Of a DNA stretch of 52,811 nucleotides, positions 42,827-51,770 are shown piece after piece. The translations under genes were made by a program, and so were the position numbers. The stretch is from NCBI RefSeq assembly GCF_019749295.1, contig NZ_JACWFG010000003.1, positions 4,890 through 57,700 on the forward strand. Direction: 5' to 3'. Below the pieces are notes generated by a model, which saw only the letters and a list, made by a program, of their open reading frames with translations, was not told the DNA's origin and searched no databases. This stretch comes from Neobacillus niacini. Lineage in GTDB: Bacteria > Bacillota > Bacilli > Bacillales > Cytobacillaceae. Positions within the stretch are counted from its first letter, which is position 1, and every line of letters begins with the position of its first letter.

Positions 42827-43483
42827 TTAAATAATTTGTGTCTTTGCGTAGATTTCCTTCCCCTCTAACGCCTGAGTAGCCAATTTATCTGCTTCTTTAT
42901 TATCATTTCTAGGTATTGGAGTGTACTTAGGTGTAAGGGAGAGCGCTTTTATTTTTTCTTCAATCCTGTCAAGCCACGCATTAAGCACATCTTCATAACA
43001 CGGCCATTCGCCTTCAAGCTGCTTTAAGACGACCTGCGAGTCCCCTTTAAATTTACAAGGCAGGTGATGAACACCCAATTCTTCTAATATCGTTAAGGCA
43101 TAATAAAAGGCAGCATATTCAGCTTCATTATTCGTTTCCAACTCATCAAACACTTCATTCGCCCTAATGCGGTATTTCTTTTTCCCTTGTTTAAAAAATA
43201 TAACTACTCCAAGACCAGCAGTATTGGTTTCCTTTTGAAAACCACCATCAAAATATACAGTCACTTCATGAGGATCATCTTCAATTTCAGTAACCAGCTT
43301 CTTTAATTCCTTTAAAATCCATGATGTCCCTACTTCATCATAAAAATAGATGTCACTTGCTTTCCCAAGCTTTTCAAGATCTTCACCAGCTTGTATAGCC
43401 AATTCCGTAGAAATCCAATCAGAGGTAAATTGTATTTTTTCACTTTTGCCTGTTTTATAATTCCACTCAAGTCTATACTTCAT
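42827..43483 (-). CDS. ypeP: RNase H-fold protein YpeP
   Basis: A 218-aa protein: an N-terminal ~70-residue region (MKYRLEWNYKTGKSEKIQFT) specific to YpeP, then an RNase HI-like domain with the acidic active-site residues in VYFDGGFQ, NNEAEYAAFYYAL, FKGDSQVVLKQL and NDNKEADKLA. All four carboxylates appear retained, so nuclease activity on RNA-DNA hybrids is possible, though B. subtilis RNase H-like paralogs differ in activity. AAGGAAGG precedes the ATG. Confidence 0.87.
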   Translation of the reverse strand: MKYRLEWNYKTGKSEKIQFTSDWISTELAIQAGEDLEKLGKASDIYFYDEVGTSWILKELKKLVTEIEDDPHEVTVYFDGGFQKETNTAGLGVVIFFKQGKKKYRIRANEVFDELETNNEAEYAAFYYALTILEELGVHHLPCKFKGDSQVVLKQLEGEWPCYEDVLNAWLDRIEEKIKALSLTPKYTPIPRNDNKEADKLATQALEGKEIYAKTQII

Positions 43484-43675
43484 GTTTTCAACCTTCCTTT
43501 AATAATTTCTGAGTTGAAAAGTAAGAATCAATGATTGGCACTTTCTTACAATATGTTTTAATATCTAATCTTAGCATACCCACTTCAACAAAGTGGAAAT
43601 AGGAAAATTATTTTTCCTGCGTTTTGTGTTAGAGTATGATAAACTTTCAATTATTATGAAACTGGAGGGTCTGCT

Positions 43676-44083
43676 TTGATTGAAGTTTATATTGATGGGG
43701 CCAGTGCTGGTAACCCGGGACCTAGCGGTGCTGGTATTTTTATTAAAGGGAATGGGACAGCAGAAAAATTTTCAATTCCACTCGGTATCATGTCAAATCA
43801 CGAAGCTGAATATCATGCCTTTATTAAAGCATTAGAGATTTGTTTAGAAAAGGGCTACTCACATAGCGTAGTATCATTTCGTACGGATTCAGAATTGGTT
43901 AATAAAGCTGTGGAAAAAGAATTTGCCAAAAATAAATTATATGCCCCACTTTTAGAAAAAGCGTTACAATTATCTAGACAATTTGACTTATTTTTTATGA
44001 AATGGATACCAAGCATTGAAAATAAATCAGCGGATGAATTAGCACGTCTTGCCATTAGAAAAAACACAACGGAGGAAGAATAA
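43676..44083 (+). CDS. ypdQ: RNase HI family protein (YpdQ/RnhA-like)
   Basis: A 135-aa single-domain RNase HI. The active-site residues sit in IDGASAGNPGPSGAG, SNHEAEYHAF (Glu), FRTDSELVNKAV (Asp) and NKSADELARLA (Asp). The basic handle of E. coli RNase HI is absent, as in YpdQ. The start is a TTG at 43676 with GGAGG 6 nt upstream. It lies just 6 bp before an EamA transporter gene, so the two are probably cotranscribed. It faces away from ypeP; the two RNase H-fold genes are divergent. Confidence 0.88.
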   Translation: MIEVYIDGASAGNPGPSGAGIFIKGNGTAEKFSIPLGIMSNHEAEYHAFIKALEICLEKGYSHSVVSFRTDSELVNKAVEKEFAKNKLYAPLLEKALQLSRQFDLFFMKWIPSIENKSADELARLAIRKNTTEEE

Positions 44084-44089
44084 CGCAAC

Positions 44090-45010
44090 ATGAAAAAGCC
44101 TATTTTTGCTGATATCAGCTTACTTTTTGTCACATTTGTTTGGGGTACAACCTTTGTTCTTGTTCAAAATGCAATTGGACTTCTCGAACCATTTTCCTTT
44201 AACGGAGTTCGTTTTTTAGCTGCGGCATTATTGCTTCTATTATGGTTAGTTATCTTTGAACGTAAGCAGCTGGCATTCCTAAATGCAAAAATAATCGCCT
44301 CAGGATTTTTTATTGGATTTTGGCTCTTCCTAGGCTATGCCACGCAAACAGTGGGCTTATTATATACGACCACTTCTAAAGCAGGTTTCATTACTGGGCT
44401 AAGTGTAGTCTTTGTTCCACTCTTTTCAATGTTTTTGTTAAAACAGTTTCCAAGTAGAAATGCAGTGGTCGGAGTATCGATTGCAACTATTGGTTTATTT
44501 TTACTAACGATGACAGATGTTTCTTCCTTAAATATTGGTGATGGTCTTGTATTTATATGTGCCATCAGCTTTGCTTTGCATATCATTTTTACTGGGAAGT
44601 TCTCAAGCAAATATCCAACCTTACTATTAACCGTGATTCAACTTTCTACAGTGGCAATATTATCCACCATTTCTGCTCTTTTCTTCGAGGATTGGAGGAA
44701 ATCCTTTAACGTAGACATTCTCCTCTCACAGGATGTCATCATTGCCTTGGTAATCACGAGTGTATTTGCTACTGCTTTAGCATTTTTAATTCAAACTAAT
44801 TTCCAAAAATATACTACTGCTACGAGGGTAGCGTTAATTTTTGCGATGGAACCAGTTTTTGCTGCAATAGCAGGCTATTACTGGGCAGCTGAACGCTTAT
44901 CATATAGTGCTCTATTTGGGTGCTTACTAATTTTTGCAGGGATGATTTTTGCAGAGCTTCCTGCAAACAAATTCCCATTACTCAGGAAAAACAAAAGCTT
45001 TCAGGGTTAA
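44090..45010 (+). CDS. EamA/DMT-superfamily permease
   Basis: A 306-aa inner-membrane protein with ten hydrophobic segments in two EamA repeats, e.g. LFVTFVWGTTFVLVQNAIG opening the first and GDGLVFICAISFALHIIF the second; FAMEPVFAAIAGYYWAAERL is the typical late motif. The family exports or imports amino acids, nucleosides or drugs; the substrate is unknown. It follows ypdQ closely and ends in a strong terminator. Confidence 0.9.
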   Translation: MKKPIFADISLLFVTFVWGTTFVLVQNAIGLLEPFSFNGVRFLAAALLLLLWLVIFERKQLAFLNAKIIASGFFIGFWLFLGYATQTVGLLYTTTSKAGFITGLSVVFVPLFSMFLLKQFPSRNAVVGVSIATIGLFLLTMTDVSSLNIGDGLVFICAISFALHIIFTGKFSSKYPTLLLTVIQLSTVAILSTISALFFEDWRKSFNVDILLSQDVIIALVITSVFATALAFLIQTNFQKYTTATRVALIFAMEPVFAAIAGYYWAAERLSYSALFGCLLIFAGMIFAELPANKFPLLRKNKSFQG

Positions 45011-45011
45011 A

Positions 45012-45043
45012 CAAAAGTCCTCCCAACTCCGGGAGGACTTTTG
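45012..45043. terminator. Bidirectional terminator after the EamA gene
   Basis: CAAAAGTCCTCCC / GGGAGGACTTTTG, a perfect 13-bp stem with a 6-nt loop between convergent genes. Confidence 0.9.
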
Positions 45044-45046
45044 CGT

Positions 45047-45328
45047 TTATATTGCCAATAGTTCTCTTTCTTTAACGAACTTCAGGGCTGCATTTCTTGT
45101 TTGTATCTTGCTCGAAACAAGGGTTTCTAATAATGACACATAAAAGCTGCCATCAAAGCTTTTCTGTGCTTTTAGTGTGATCTCTATTGCGGAATTAATC
45201 AATTCATCGGAAGCATTTGTATAATGTTTTCCGAAATAAATAAACCCAATTGCATCCTCTTGAAATTGAAATCCTTTTCCTTCTAGGTAGTGCAAGTACT
45301 CATCAACTGTTCGCACTGGCTTCTCCAT
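45047..45328 (-). CDS. Conserved small protein, unknown function
   Basis: A 93-aa soluble, mostly helical protein (VDEYLHYLEGKGFQFQEDAI, FVKERELLAI). I recognise no motif; it looks like a small conserved Bacillaceae family. It lies 15 bp after the PAP2-like gene on the same strand and is likely cotranscribed with it. Confidence 0.7.
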   Translation of the reverse strand: MEKPVRTVDEYLHYLEGKGFQFQEDAIGFIYFGKHYTNASDELINSAIEITLKAQKSFDGSFYVSLLETLVSSKIQTRNAALKFVKERELLAI

Positions 45329-45343
45329 CCCTCTCCAAGCAAT

Positions 45344-45850
45344 CTAAAACCATCTACTATCAGATTTTAACTTAAATTTCGACAATTTTCTACTCTTTTT
45401 TGTGCATAAATGCCCAACTACTCCTACTAATGCCCCAAGAACGGCACCGCCAATTACCTCTTCTGGCTGATGTCCTAACATTTCCTTTAGCTTTTTAGGC
45501 GCTTCTTGTTCAAATTCTACACTCTCTTCTTTGTCTACTTTTTCAATTAGATCATGCATGGAATTGACTTTTAAGGTAAGTTCACCTGTTTGACGTCTAA
45601 TTCCCTGTGCATCATACATAACAATTAACCCGTAAACAAGTGAGAGAGCAAAATCGAACGTTGGCAGTCCTCGTTGTAAAGCAATATAGGTGGTAAGAGT
45701 GGAGACTCCTGCTGAGTGGGAGCTTGGCATTCCGCCTGTTTGAAAAAAGAGGTCCGGGCGCCACTCTTTCTTTTTATAATAATGAATCGGGATCTTTAAT
45801 CCCTGTGCTAAAGCAATACTGGACAGGGCTAAATAAACACCTTTGTTCAT
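45344..45850 (-). CDS. Divergent PAP2 family protein (DUF212, YuiD-like)
   Basis: A 168-aa membrane protein with three or four hydrophobic segments and the divergent PAP2 signature GGMPSSHSAGVSTLTTY and VMYDAQGIRRQTGE, in which the phosphatase-like SxxH residues remain. YuiD-like proteins are of unknown substrate, possibly a lipid phosphate. The ATG at 45850 has AGAGGTGAT upstream; the GTG at 45859 overlaps that site. Confidence 0.87.
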   Translation of the reverse strand: MNKGVYLALSSIALAQGLKIPIHYYKKKEWRPDLFFQTGGMPSSHSAGVSTLTTYIALQRGLPTFDFALSLVYGLIVMYDAQGIRRQTGELTLKVNSMHDLIEKVDKEESVEFEQEAPKKLKEMLGHQPEEVIGGAVLGALVGVVGHLCTKKSRKLSKFKLKSDSRWF

Positions 45851-45884
45851 TTTTATCACCTCTTATCTTTATTGTTTAGAAAGT

Positions 45885-45915
45885 TGAGTTTTATTATTCT
45901 TGCGTGGAAATACTA
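45885..45915 (+). promoter_or_regulatory. Candidate SigG promoter of sspL
   Basis: TGAGTT (45885-45890), 18 nt, AATACTA (45909-45915), close to the forespore SigG -10 consensus CATACTA but with a weak -35. Leader would be short. Confidence 0.35.
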
Positions 45916-45936
45916 AAAAAATGGGAGGTGACGAAG

Positions 45937-46074
45937 ATGAGCAAAAATGGTCATGCTAATCGCGGTGTAAAAGCACCTGGTGTCAATAAACAAGGTTATG
46001 GACAAGACGCAGAGTTTGCTGAGGAGCCAAAAAGTAAATTAGAAAATGCACAAAAGAAAAAAAATACAAAATAA
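45937..46074 (+). CDS. sspL: Small acid-soluble spore protein, SspL-like
   Basis: A 45-aa hydrophilic protein (begins MSKNGHANRGVKAPGVN, ends KKKNTK) preceded by GGGAGGTGA. The family call rests on its composition, the GV..PGVN.QG and EEPKSKLE patterns of minor SASPs, and on its place beside ypcP, where B. subtilis has sspL. Such proteins are made in the forespore and lie in the spore core. It ends in the hairpin at 46086-46111. Confidence 0.78.
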   Translation: MSKNGHANRGVKAPGVNKQGYGQDAEFAEEPKSKLENAQKKKNTK

Positions 46075-46085
46075 CGGAATGGAAA

Positions 46086-46111
46086 GAGGCTGCCCTATTT
46101 AGGACAGCCTC
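46086..46111. terminator. Hairpin between convergent sspL and ypcP
   Basis: GAGGCTG.CCT / AGG.CAGCCTC with one mismatch (G-U on the minus strand). It lies between the two stop codons. Confidence 0.7.
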
Positions 46112-46116
46112 ACAGT

Positions 46117-47010
46117 TTAAGAAATAAATGATGCCTCAAGCGGAAGCAGACGGTGCAATCCGCGAAGTTCTAATTCATTTAATTTGTCTAAAGCTTTATC
46201 TTTTTCAATTTTGAGTCCTGCTTGCTGCAAGTCACAGCTTACTGGGACATCACACTTAATTTCCGCAAGAATGCGTGATAAGTGGAGCATCTCTAAATCC
46301 TGCTCAATTTTCGTTTTGTGTGATTTTGATAGACGATCTAAGTTAGAAATAATTCCCTCAACATGTTCAAATTCCTTTAAAAGTTTCAGTGCAGTCTTCT
46401 CACCGATCCCCTTCACTCCTGGGTAATTATCACTCGGATCGCCCATTAGTGCTTTTAAATCGATCATTTGACGAGGTTTGATGCCTTTTTCTTCAAAGAA
46501 AGTATCAGGTGTATGAACGAGATAATTCCCATAGCCTTTTTTCAATAAAATAACCGAAATACTTTCATCTAGCAGCTGCAGGATATCCTGGTCACCCGTT
46601 AGGATTGAAACATGTGCATGCTCTCTAGCTTGATATGCAATCGTTCCAATACAGTCATCTGCTTCATAGCCCGCTAACCCAATGTTAGGGATATCAAAAG
46701 CGGCAACTACTTCTTTTACTATATCAAACTGGGGTATTAACTCAACTGGTGCTTCCCCGCGATTTCCTTTATAAGCGTCAAATAACTCAGACCTGAACGT
46801 TTTACTGCCCATATCCCAGCAAACTGCAACATGGGATGGGTTAAAGGAAGAGACTGCAGTAAATAAATGTTTTATAAAGCCGTGAATTCCATTTGTCGGA
46901 ATTCCTTTTGAATTTATCATAAATTGACCTGTTACAGCGGTAGCGTAAAAAGCACGAAATAACAGCGCCATTCCATCAACGAGCATAAGTGAAGGTTTTT
47001 GATTTTCCAA
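46117..47010 (-). CDS. ypcP: 5'-3' exonuclease / flap endonuclease YpcP (FenA)
   Basis: A 297-aa stand-alone homolog of the 5' nuclease domain of DNA polymerase I, which removes RNA primers and flaps during Okazaki fragment processing. Metal-binding acidic residues are in LMLVDGMALLFRAFY, CWDMGS, GYEADDCIGTIA and ILTGDQDILQL; the H3TH segment is ALMGDPSDNYPGVKGIGEKTA. The TTG at 47010 has AGGAGGT 7 nt upstream. Together with the nearby RNase H-fold genes it makes a cluster of primer-removal-type nucleases. Confidence 0.93.
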   Translation of the reverse strand: MENQKPSLMLVDGMALLFRAFYATAVTGQFMINSKGIPTNGIHGFIKHLFTAVSSFNPSHVAVCWDMGSKTFRSELFDAYKGNRGEAPVELIPQFDIVKEVVAAFDIPNIGLAGYEADDCIGTIAYQAREHAHVSILTGDQDILQLLDESISVILLKKGYGNYLVHTPDTFFEEKGIKPRQMIDLKALMGDPSDNYPGVKGIGEKTALKLLKEFEHVEGIISNLDRLSKSHKTKIEQDLEMLHLSRILAEIKCDVPVSCDLQQAGLKIEKDKALDKLNELELRGLHRLLPLEASFIS

Positions 47011-47030
47011 GGTATTGACCTCCTAAATTA

Positions 47031-47067
47031 AAAGCAGAAGCGCCTTAAGCAGGCGCTGGTGCTAGAA
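47031..47067. repeat. Short relic of the Bacillaceae stem-loop element
   Basis: AAGCAGAAGCGCCTT and AGGCGCTGGTGCTAGA match the two ends of the element at 11611-11725 with the centre removed, leaving a hairpin AGCGCCT / AGGCGCT with a 5-nt loop. Confidence 0.6.
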
Positions 47068-47109
47068 ATATTGATTAAAACAACACGGCTTTTATTATAA
47101 CATAAAAAA

Positions 47110-47934
47110 CTAACCTATTTCGTTTTCATCATAGGAAATCCAATCGCTAAAACTTCCCAAGTAAAGTTTTACCTTTTCGAATCCAGCTGCCTTTAATGAC
47201 AGAAAATTAGGTGCTGCTGTTACGCCTGAACCGCAATATACAATGATTTGACTCTCAGGACTGATGTCTGTAAAACGTTGTTTTTGGACATCTGCAGGCT
47301 TATAATAACCAGCACTTAATCCTTCAAACCATGGCTTATTAAGTGCCCCGGGAATTCGCCCGGCTTTTTTATCAATGGGTTCCTCTAATCCTAAATATCG
47401 TCTTTCTTCCCTTGAATCGATAAGGATGGTATGGGGGTCTTGTCCACGCGACACTTCTCTTACTTCCTCCATACTTGCTAGCACTTCATGATTCATATTT
47501 GTCTTAAAGGCAGCTCTATTGAATGTTGGTACCTCGGCGGTTATCGGATAATTTACTTCGATCCAGCCTTTAAAGCCGCCATCTAATACATATACTTTTT
47601 CATGACCAAGATATTGCAGAAGCCACCAAAATCTCGCTGCAAAAGCTCCTTCTCCTTGATCATACGCAATAACTGTTGTACGTTCATCAATACCAGCTTG
47701 TTCAAGTTTTTGGATAAAGTCGTCTATGTTAGGCAATGGGTGTCTTCCGCCATGTTTCCCCGCTGGTCCAGACAAATCCTTCTCTAAATCAAAATAAACG
47801 GCTCCAGGAATATGACTTTTCTCATATTCCTGGCGGCCTTTTTCAGGATTACCCAAAGAAAAGGAGCAATCAATAACACGTACTTGCTCATGTAAATTTT
47901 TTAAAAGCCACTCTTTGTCGATAATAAAATTCAT
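47110..47934 (-). CDS. Thiosulfate/3-mercaptopyruvate sulfurtransferase
   Basis: A 274-aa tandem rhodanese. The N-terminal domain is structural (RVIDCSFSLG, YDQGEGAFAARFWW in place of an active-site loop); the C-terminal domain carries the catalytic Cys in VYCGSGVTAAPN near residue 238. CGSGVTA is typical of 3-mercaptopyruvate-type enzymes. The enzyme transfers sulfane sulfur to cyanide or a thiol. Two ATGs lie together; the second (47934) has better spacing to GGGGG. It follows dynA by about 20 bp, so they may be cotranscribed. Confidence 0.9.
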   Translation of the reverse strand: MNFIIDKEWLLKNLHEQVRVIDCSFSLGNPEKGRQEYEKSHIPGAVYFDLEKDLSGPAGKHGGRHPLPNIDDFIQKLEQAGIDERTTVIAYDQGEGAFAARFWWLLQYLGHEKVYVLDGGFKGWIEVNYPITAEVPTFNRAAFKTNMNHEVLASMEEVREVSRGQDPHTILIDSREERRYLGLEEPIDKKAGRIPGALNKPWFEGLSAGYYKPADVQKQRFTDISPESQIIVYCGSGVTAAPNFLSLKAAGFEKVKLYLGSFSDWISYDENEIG

Positions 47935-47955
47935 CATAATCCCCCAGTGATATAG

Positions 47956-50900
47956 TTACTTTAACTCATCCAGTTTTTGATAAACTTCTTCTAATACATC
48001 GAGTGATACTCCGCCATCTAGGGCTGTAAGAAGGCTCAAATAGAAATCTTCTGTCTGCTCTTCTATCTGGGTGGTTAATTGCTCGAATTGATCACTTATA
48101 ATACGAGAGTAATAAACTTTTAAGTTTTCACCTTCAGACTTAAGATAATCATCTGCAGGTCCATTTAAAACTTGATATAACTCATCGCTCATTAGCTTCT
48201 TTTCATTTTTTTCAAAGAAAGATTTTGGATTTTTAAAATAGGACAGTGCTTTCGTAAACAGCTGTTTGTTTACATTACGAAAAGCTAATGGAAATTCGAT
48301 TTCCTCATCATGCTTCATTTCAAAAGGTGAAAATGACAAATCTTGATTGATTTCGCTCATATTTCGCGAAAGGGCTGTATGGTAATCGGCCATAACTTTT
48401 CCGGCAAATGCGTCCAATCTAACCGTGGTGGCTCTAAGCTCTTGGGCGAAGTCAAACCCGAGGCTTTCTAACAATTCATCCAATGATGATTGTACGGCCT
48501 TTTTCAAATTTCTCCCATCATCCCTTAAGACAGCTGGATTAAATGCCTCTTTAAAGAAATCACCAAAACGAAGGAATACCCTTTGTTTAATATAGTAAAT
48601 GAGTTCCTCACCCTCTAAGGTAATTCTCTTTTGTAACGCTTCTGGTGATTGTTTATCCAGCATTTCTTTTATCATCGCTTTTTGTTTCTCTATTTCAGAG
48701 CGTTTTTTCTCTTTTACGGATTGATCCTCTTTTGAGTTCTGGATTAGTTTATATACCAATTCCTGCACACGATTTAATTCATTCCCTGCAGAGGTAATGG
48801 CCATTTCAGTCAGATCATTTGAAATAAAATGGTAGAAATCACTCTCAAAATCTCCCATCCCTGACTTGGTGTTCACGTTAGGCTCCAGCTTTTCCTTTAA
48901 AGCGAATAGACTTGACAATGGATAGAGATGTGGATTTCTGATTCCATATTTTATTAATTGCTCTGTTACATACTCTGCAACATCTTCCTTCTCTTCCTCA
49001 TTTTCGGCTAAGTCAATGGCATTGATAATAAAGAACATTTTATCAAGCTGGAACGACTCCTTTACTCGTCCAAGCTGGATTAGGAATTCCCGATCAGCCT
49101 TAGAGAAAGCATGGTTATAGTACGTAACAAACAAGATAGCATCGGAATTTTTAATATAATCAAATGCTACCCCTGTATGGCGTGCATTTATCGAGTCAGC
49201 CCCTGGTGTATCAACAAGTGTAATCCCTTTGCGTGTCAATTCACAATCATAGTAAAGTTCAATCCACTCCACAAAACAGGACTTCTCTTCTAATGCAACG
49301 AAATCAGGAAAGGCAGTTAAGTCAGTTTCAAGGATTGAACCTAGTTGCTGACCATGCAGACTAAAACCTTTCTTAAATGCTTGTAAAAAAGCAAAATGTG
49401 TCTTTTCCGCTACACCTTCCTGGCCCTCTTCGAGCATGACCTTATCGATTTCTCTGGATGCCTCTCCCAAGGAAGGGCTTTGCAAATCAAATAATTTCAA
49501 TGAGCGGTTAACATCCTCAAGCATTGCATTCGCTTCTTTAAATTTTACGAGTACAGTTCCGTGCTGATAGGCTTCTGTTACTGGTTTAATTTTATTTATG
49601 GCGGCCGTTGTCGGATTTGGTGATACTGGCAGCACCTTTTCACCCATCAATGCATTGGCAAAGGATGATTTACCCGCGCTAAATGCTCCAAACAAAGCCA
49701 CTGTAAACCCCTTGTGTGCCAAACGGTCTGCTTTGTCCTCCAATTCTTTAGCAAGCTTTTGAAATCCTGGTAAATTGTCGATTACCTTCGTAGATTGCTC
49801 TAAGCGTGCAACCATGTTTTGTAGATGATTTCGAGCTATTTCGGTTTCATTTTGTTTTACCTTATTCTCTTTGACCTTTGTAACTGGTGGTTTTTTTTGC
49901 ATAGTTTCTTTCTCTGGAAGTGACTGACCGTATACTACTTCGGCTTCTTCATCCTCTTGTTCAAAAAGCAAGTTCTCATCATTTTGAATTTCTACTGTCT
50001 CATTTAGCAGCTTCTCTACCGTTGTTTTTTTATCTGCATTTTCTTTCTCAAAATCGGTTATCTCAGAAAGGGCGCTTACGTATTGTTCAATATTTTTGAA
50101 CTCTTCTTGATACATTTGTGTTACCTTTTTTGTTTTTGCTTCTAGTACTGGTATGAGGGCATGTTTAAAATCTGCAATCCCCTCTTTTGCAATTTTTTTA
50201 ATTCCATTTGCCAGGTCTTCTGTGTAGTGAAGCACATATTCACCTGACAACCGTGCACCTTGTTTCACCGTTTTAACAATCAATTCAATGGGAACTTCAA
50301 TTGAAAACGATTGTGCTTTATTTTGAAGCTCTGGATCATCCAGACTATTGTTCTTTAGGATACCAATTAAATATTCACGCAAATGCCATTCAAGCTGTGA
50401 TTTCGTTCTCTCTTGTAAATCCTGAAATAAGCGATCAAGCCTTGCATTCTTTTCTTCGACTGTTTTTTGTTTCGAAAAAAGGAACCCTACCTTGAATTCA
50501 GGCTGTGATGCTTCAAGAAATCTTTCCGCTAATTCTCTTGTTTGAAAAGGCATTAAATAAGCATTATTTAAGATCTTTGTTATTTCTTTGTCCATCTCCT
50601 TTTCACTTTCCTCCACACCTTTTTCAAGCGTCTGAAGGTTTGATCTTAGGGTTTGGTAGGTTTGCGTAACTTGCTGTTTTTCATCCTCCGGCAGCTCATT
50701 TAACACGTCATAAATAGGCTGAAGCTCCTCTTCCCGTTTATTCCGATCTTGGTCAAGATAATCTTGAGCTATTTTTTTCAACGAATGAAAAATAGACTGG
50801 TTTAAAAGTTGGTCCTTGTTCTTCAATTTCTTGGTGATAAAATCTTTTAACTCATTAAATTCATTTAATTTATGGTCTTGGAACTTTAAAGAAGTATAAA

Positions 50901-51612
50901 AGATTCGTGCCGGTTTTACGCCCCATGCAGAAAAGGAATCCTGGACACTTTCTTGAAATTGCCGGAATGACAGTTCCTCTTCTTTGTGCTTATCCACCTG
51001 ATTAATAACAAGATAAACTTCTTTACCTGCTTCTGTTAACTCTTTTGTAAATAAAAAGTTCAGCTCTGCTTGGACATGATTATAATCCATCACATATAAA
51101 ACGAGGTCAGCAAGGTGAATTGCTGATTCCGTTGCTACTCGATGGGCGTCATCCGCAGAGTCAATTCCTGGTGTATCCATAATGACAGTATTAGCTGGAA
51201 GCTGGGAGTCAGCATGACTAATTTCGATTTCTTCGATACTGTCGCCATCCTTACAATATTTCTTCACCAATTCGTAATCGTATGGTGCCAGGTACACACG
51301 CGGTTTCTCATTTTTGAAAAAAACCTTAGCGTATTCTTCTCCAGATTTCACCTTTACTAGGTTCGCACTGGTGGGAATGGGACTTGAAGGCAGCAAATTC
51401 TCACCGACCACTTTGTTGATCATTGTTGATTTTCCAGCTGAGAAATGACCACAAAAAGCAATCATAAATTCCCTATTTTGAAGCTTTTTTGCCAGTTGCT
51501 TTATTTTTTCTGCATTTTCGGTATCACCTTGCTTTGAAAGATATTCATATAAAGCAAGTATCTTATTTTTAAGTGACGATATGGTTTCTTGCTTGTTAGC
51601 CGTTTGCACCAT
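47956..51612 (-). CDS. dynA: Two-headed bacterial dynamin-like protein DynA (YpbR)
   Basis: DynA tethers and fuses membranes and protects against pore-forming agents and phage in B. subtilis. The 1218-aa protein is a fusion of two dynamin-like units: first P-loop GHFSAGKST near residue 55 with MDTPGIDSADDAHR, and second GAFSAGKSS near residue 645 with VDTPGADSINARH. Long coiled-coil stalks follow each GTPase; an acidic linker (FEQEDEEAEVVYG) separates them. The ATG at 51612 has GGGGAAG upstream; the frame to 51717 has no ribosome site. It is on the opposite strand to the NERD pseudogene. Confidence 0.93.
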   Translation of the reverse strand: MVQTANKQETISSLKNKILALYEYLSKQGDTENAEKIKQLAKKLQNREFMIAFCGHFSAGKSTMINKVVGENLLPSSPIPTSANLVKVKSGEEYAKVFFKNEKPRVYLAPYDYELVKKYCKDGDSIEEIEISHADSQLPANTVIMDTPGIDSADDAHRVATESAIHLADLVLYVMDYNHVQAELNFLFTKELTEAGKEVYLVINQVDKHKEEELSFRQFQESVQDSFSAWGVKPARIFYTSLKFQDHKLNEFNELKDFITKKLKNKDQLLNQSIFHSLKKIAQDYLDQDRNKREEELQPIYDVLNELPEDEKQQVTQTYQTLRSNLQTLEKGVEESEKEMDKEITKILNNAYLMPFQTRELAERFLEASQPEFKVGFLFSKQKTVEEKNARLDRLFQDLQERTKSQLEWHLREYLIGILKNNSLDDPELQNKAQSFSIEVPIELIVKTVKQGARLSGEYVLHYTEDLANGIKKIAKEGIADFKHALIPVLEAKTKKVTQMYQEEFKNIEQYVSALSEITDFEKENADKKTTVEKLLNETVEIQNDENLLFEQEDEEAEVVYGQSLPEKETMQKKPPVTKVKENKVKQNETEIARNHLQNMVARLEQSTKVIDNLPGFQKLAKELEDKADRLAHKGFTVALFGAFSAGKSSFANALMGEKVLPVSPNPTTAAINKIKPVTEAYQHGTVLVKFKEANAMLEDVNRSLKLFDLQSPSLGEASREIDKVMLEEGQEGVAEKTHFAFLQAFKKGFSLHGQQLGSILETDLTAFPDFVALEEKSCFVEWIELYYDCELTRKGITLVDTPGADSINARHTGVAFDYIKNSDAILFVTYYNHAFSKADREFLIQLGRVKESFQLDKMFFIINAIDLAENEEEKEDVAEYVTEQLIKYGIRNPHLYPLSSLFALKEKLEPNVNTKSGMGDFESDFYHFISNDLTEMAITSAGNELNRVQELVYKLIQNSKEDQSVKEKKRSEIEKQKAMIKEMLDKQSPEALQKRITLEGEELIYYIKQRVFLRFGDFFKEAFNPAVLRDDGRNLKKAVQSSLDELLESLGFDFAQELRATTVRLDAFAGKVMADYHTALSRNMSEINQDLSFSPFEMKHDEEIEFPLAFRNVNKQLFTKALSYFKNPKSFFEKNEKKLMSDELYQVLNGPADDYLKSEGENLKVYYSRIISDQFEQLTTQIEEQTEDFYLSLLTALDGGVSLDVLEEVYQKLDELK

Positions 51613-51770
51613 GATTTCTTCCCCTTGTTCACAACTTTGTAATATTTTATATTTTATACGATAATTCGAACTTTTCCTATCGTGAATATTCAAATTGTTA
51701 ACATAATATTCATACATGATCTTTTCTTCTTAAGGTACTATTGTAGTATTACATGTTAAGGATGTGGAAA

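Noticed and set aside
44100..44112. Extra copy of the 20-bp repeat (GCTGATATCAGC)
   Set aside because: It lies inside the EamA coding sequence as codons and has no neighbouring unit at 20 bp.
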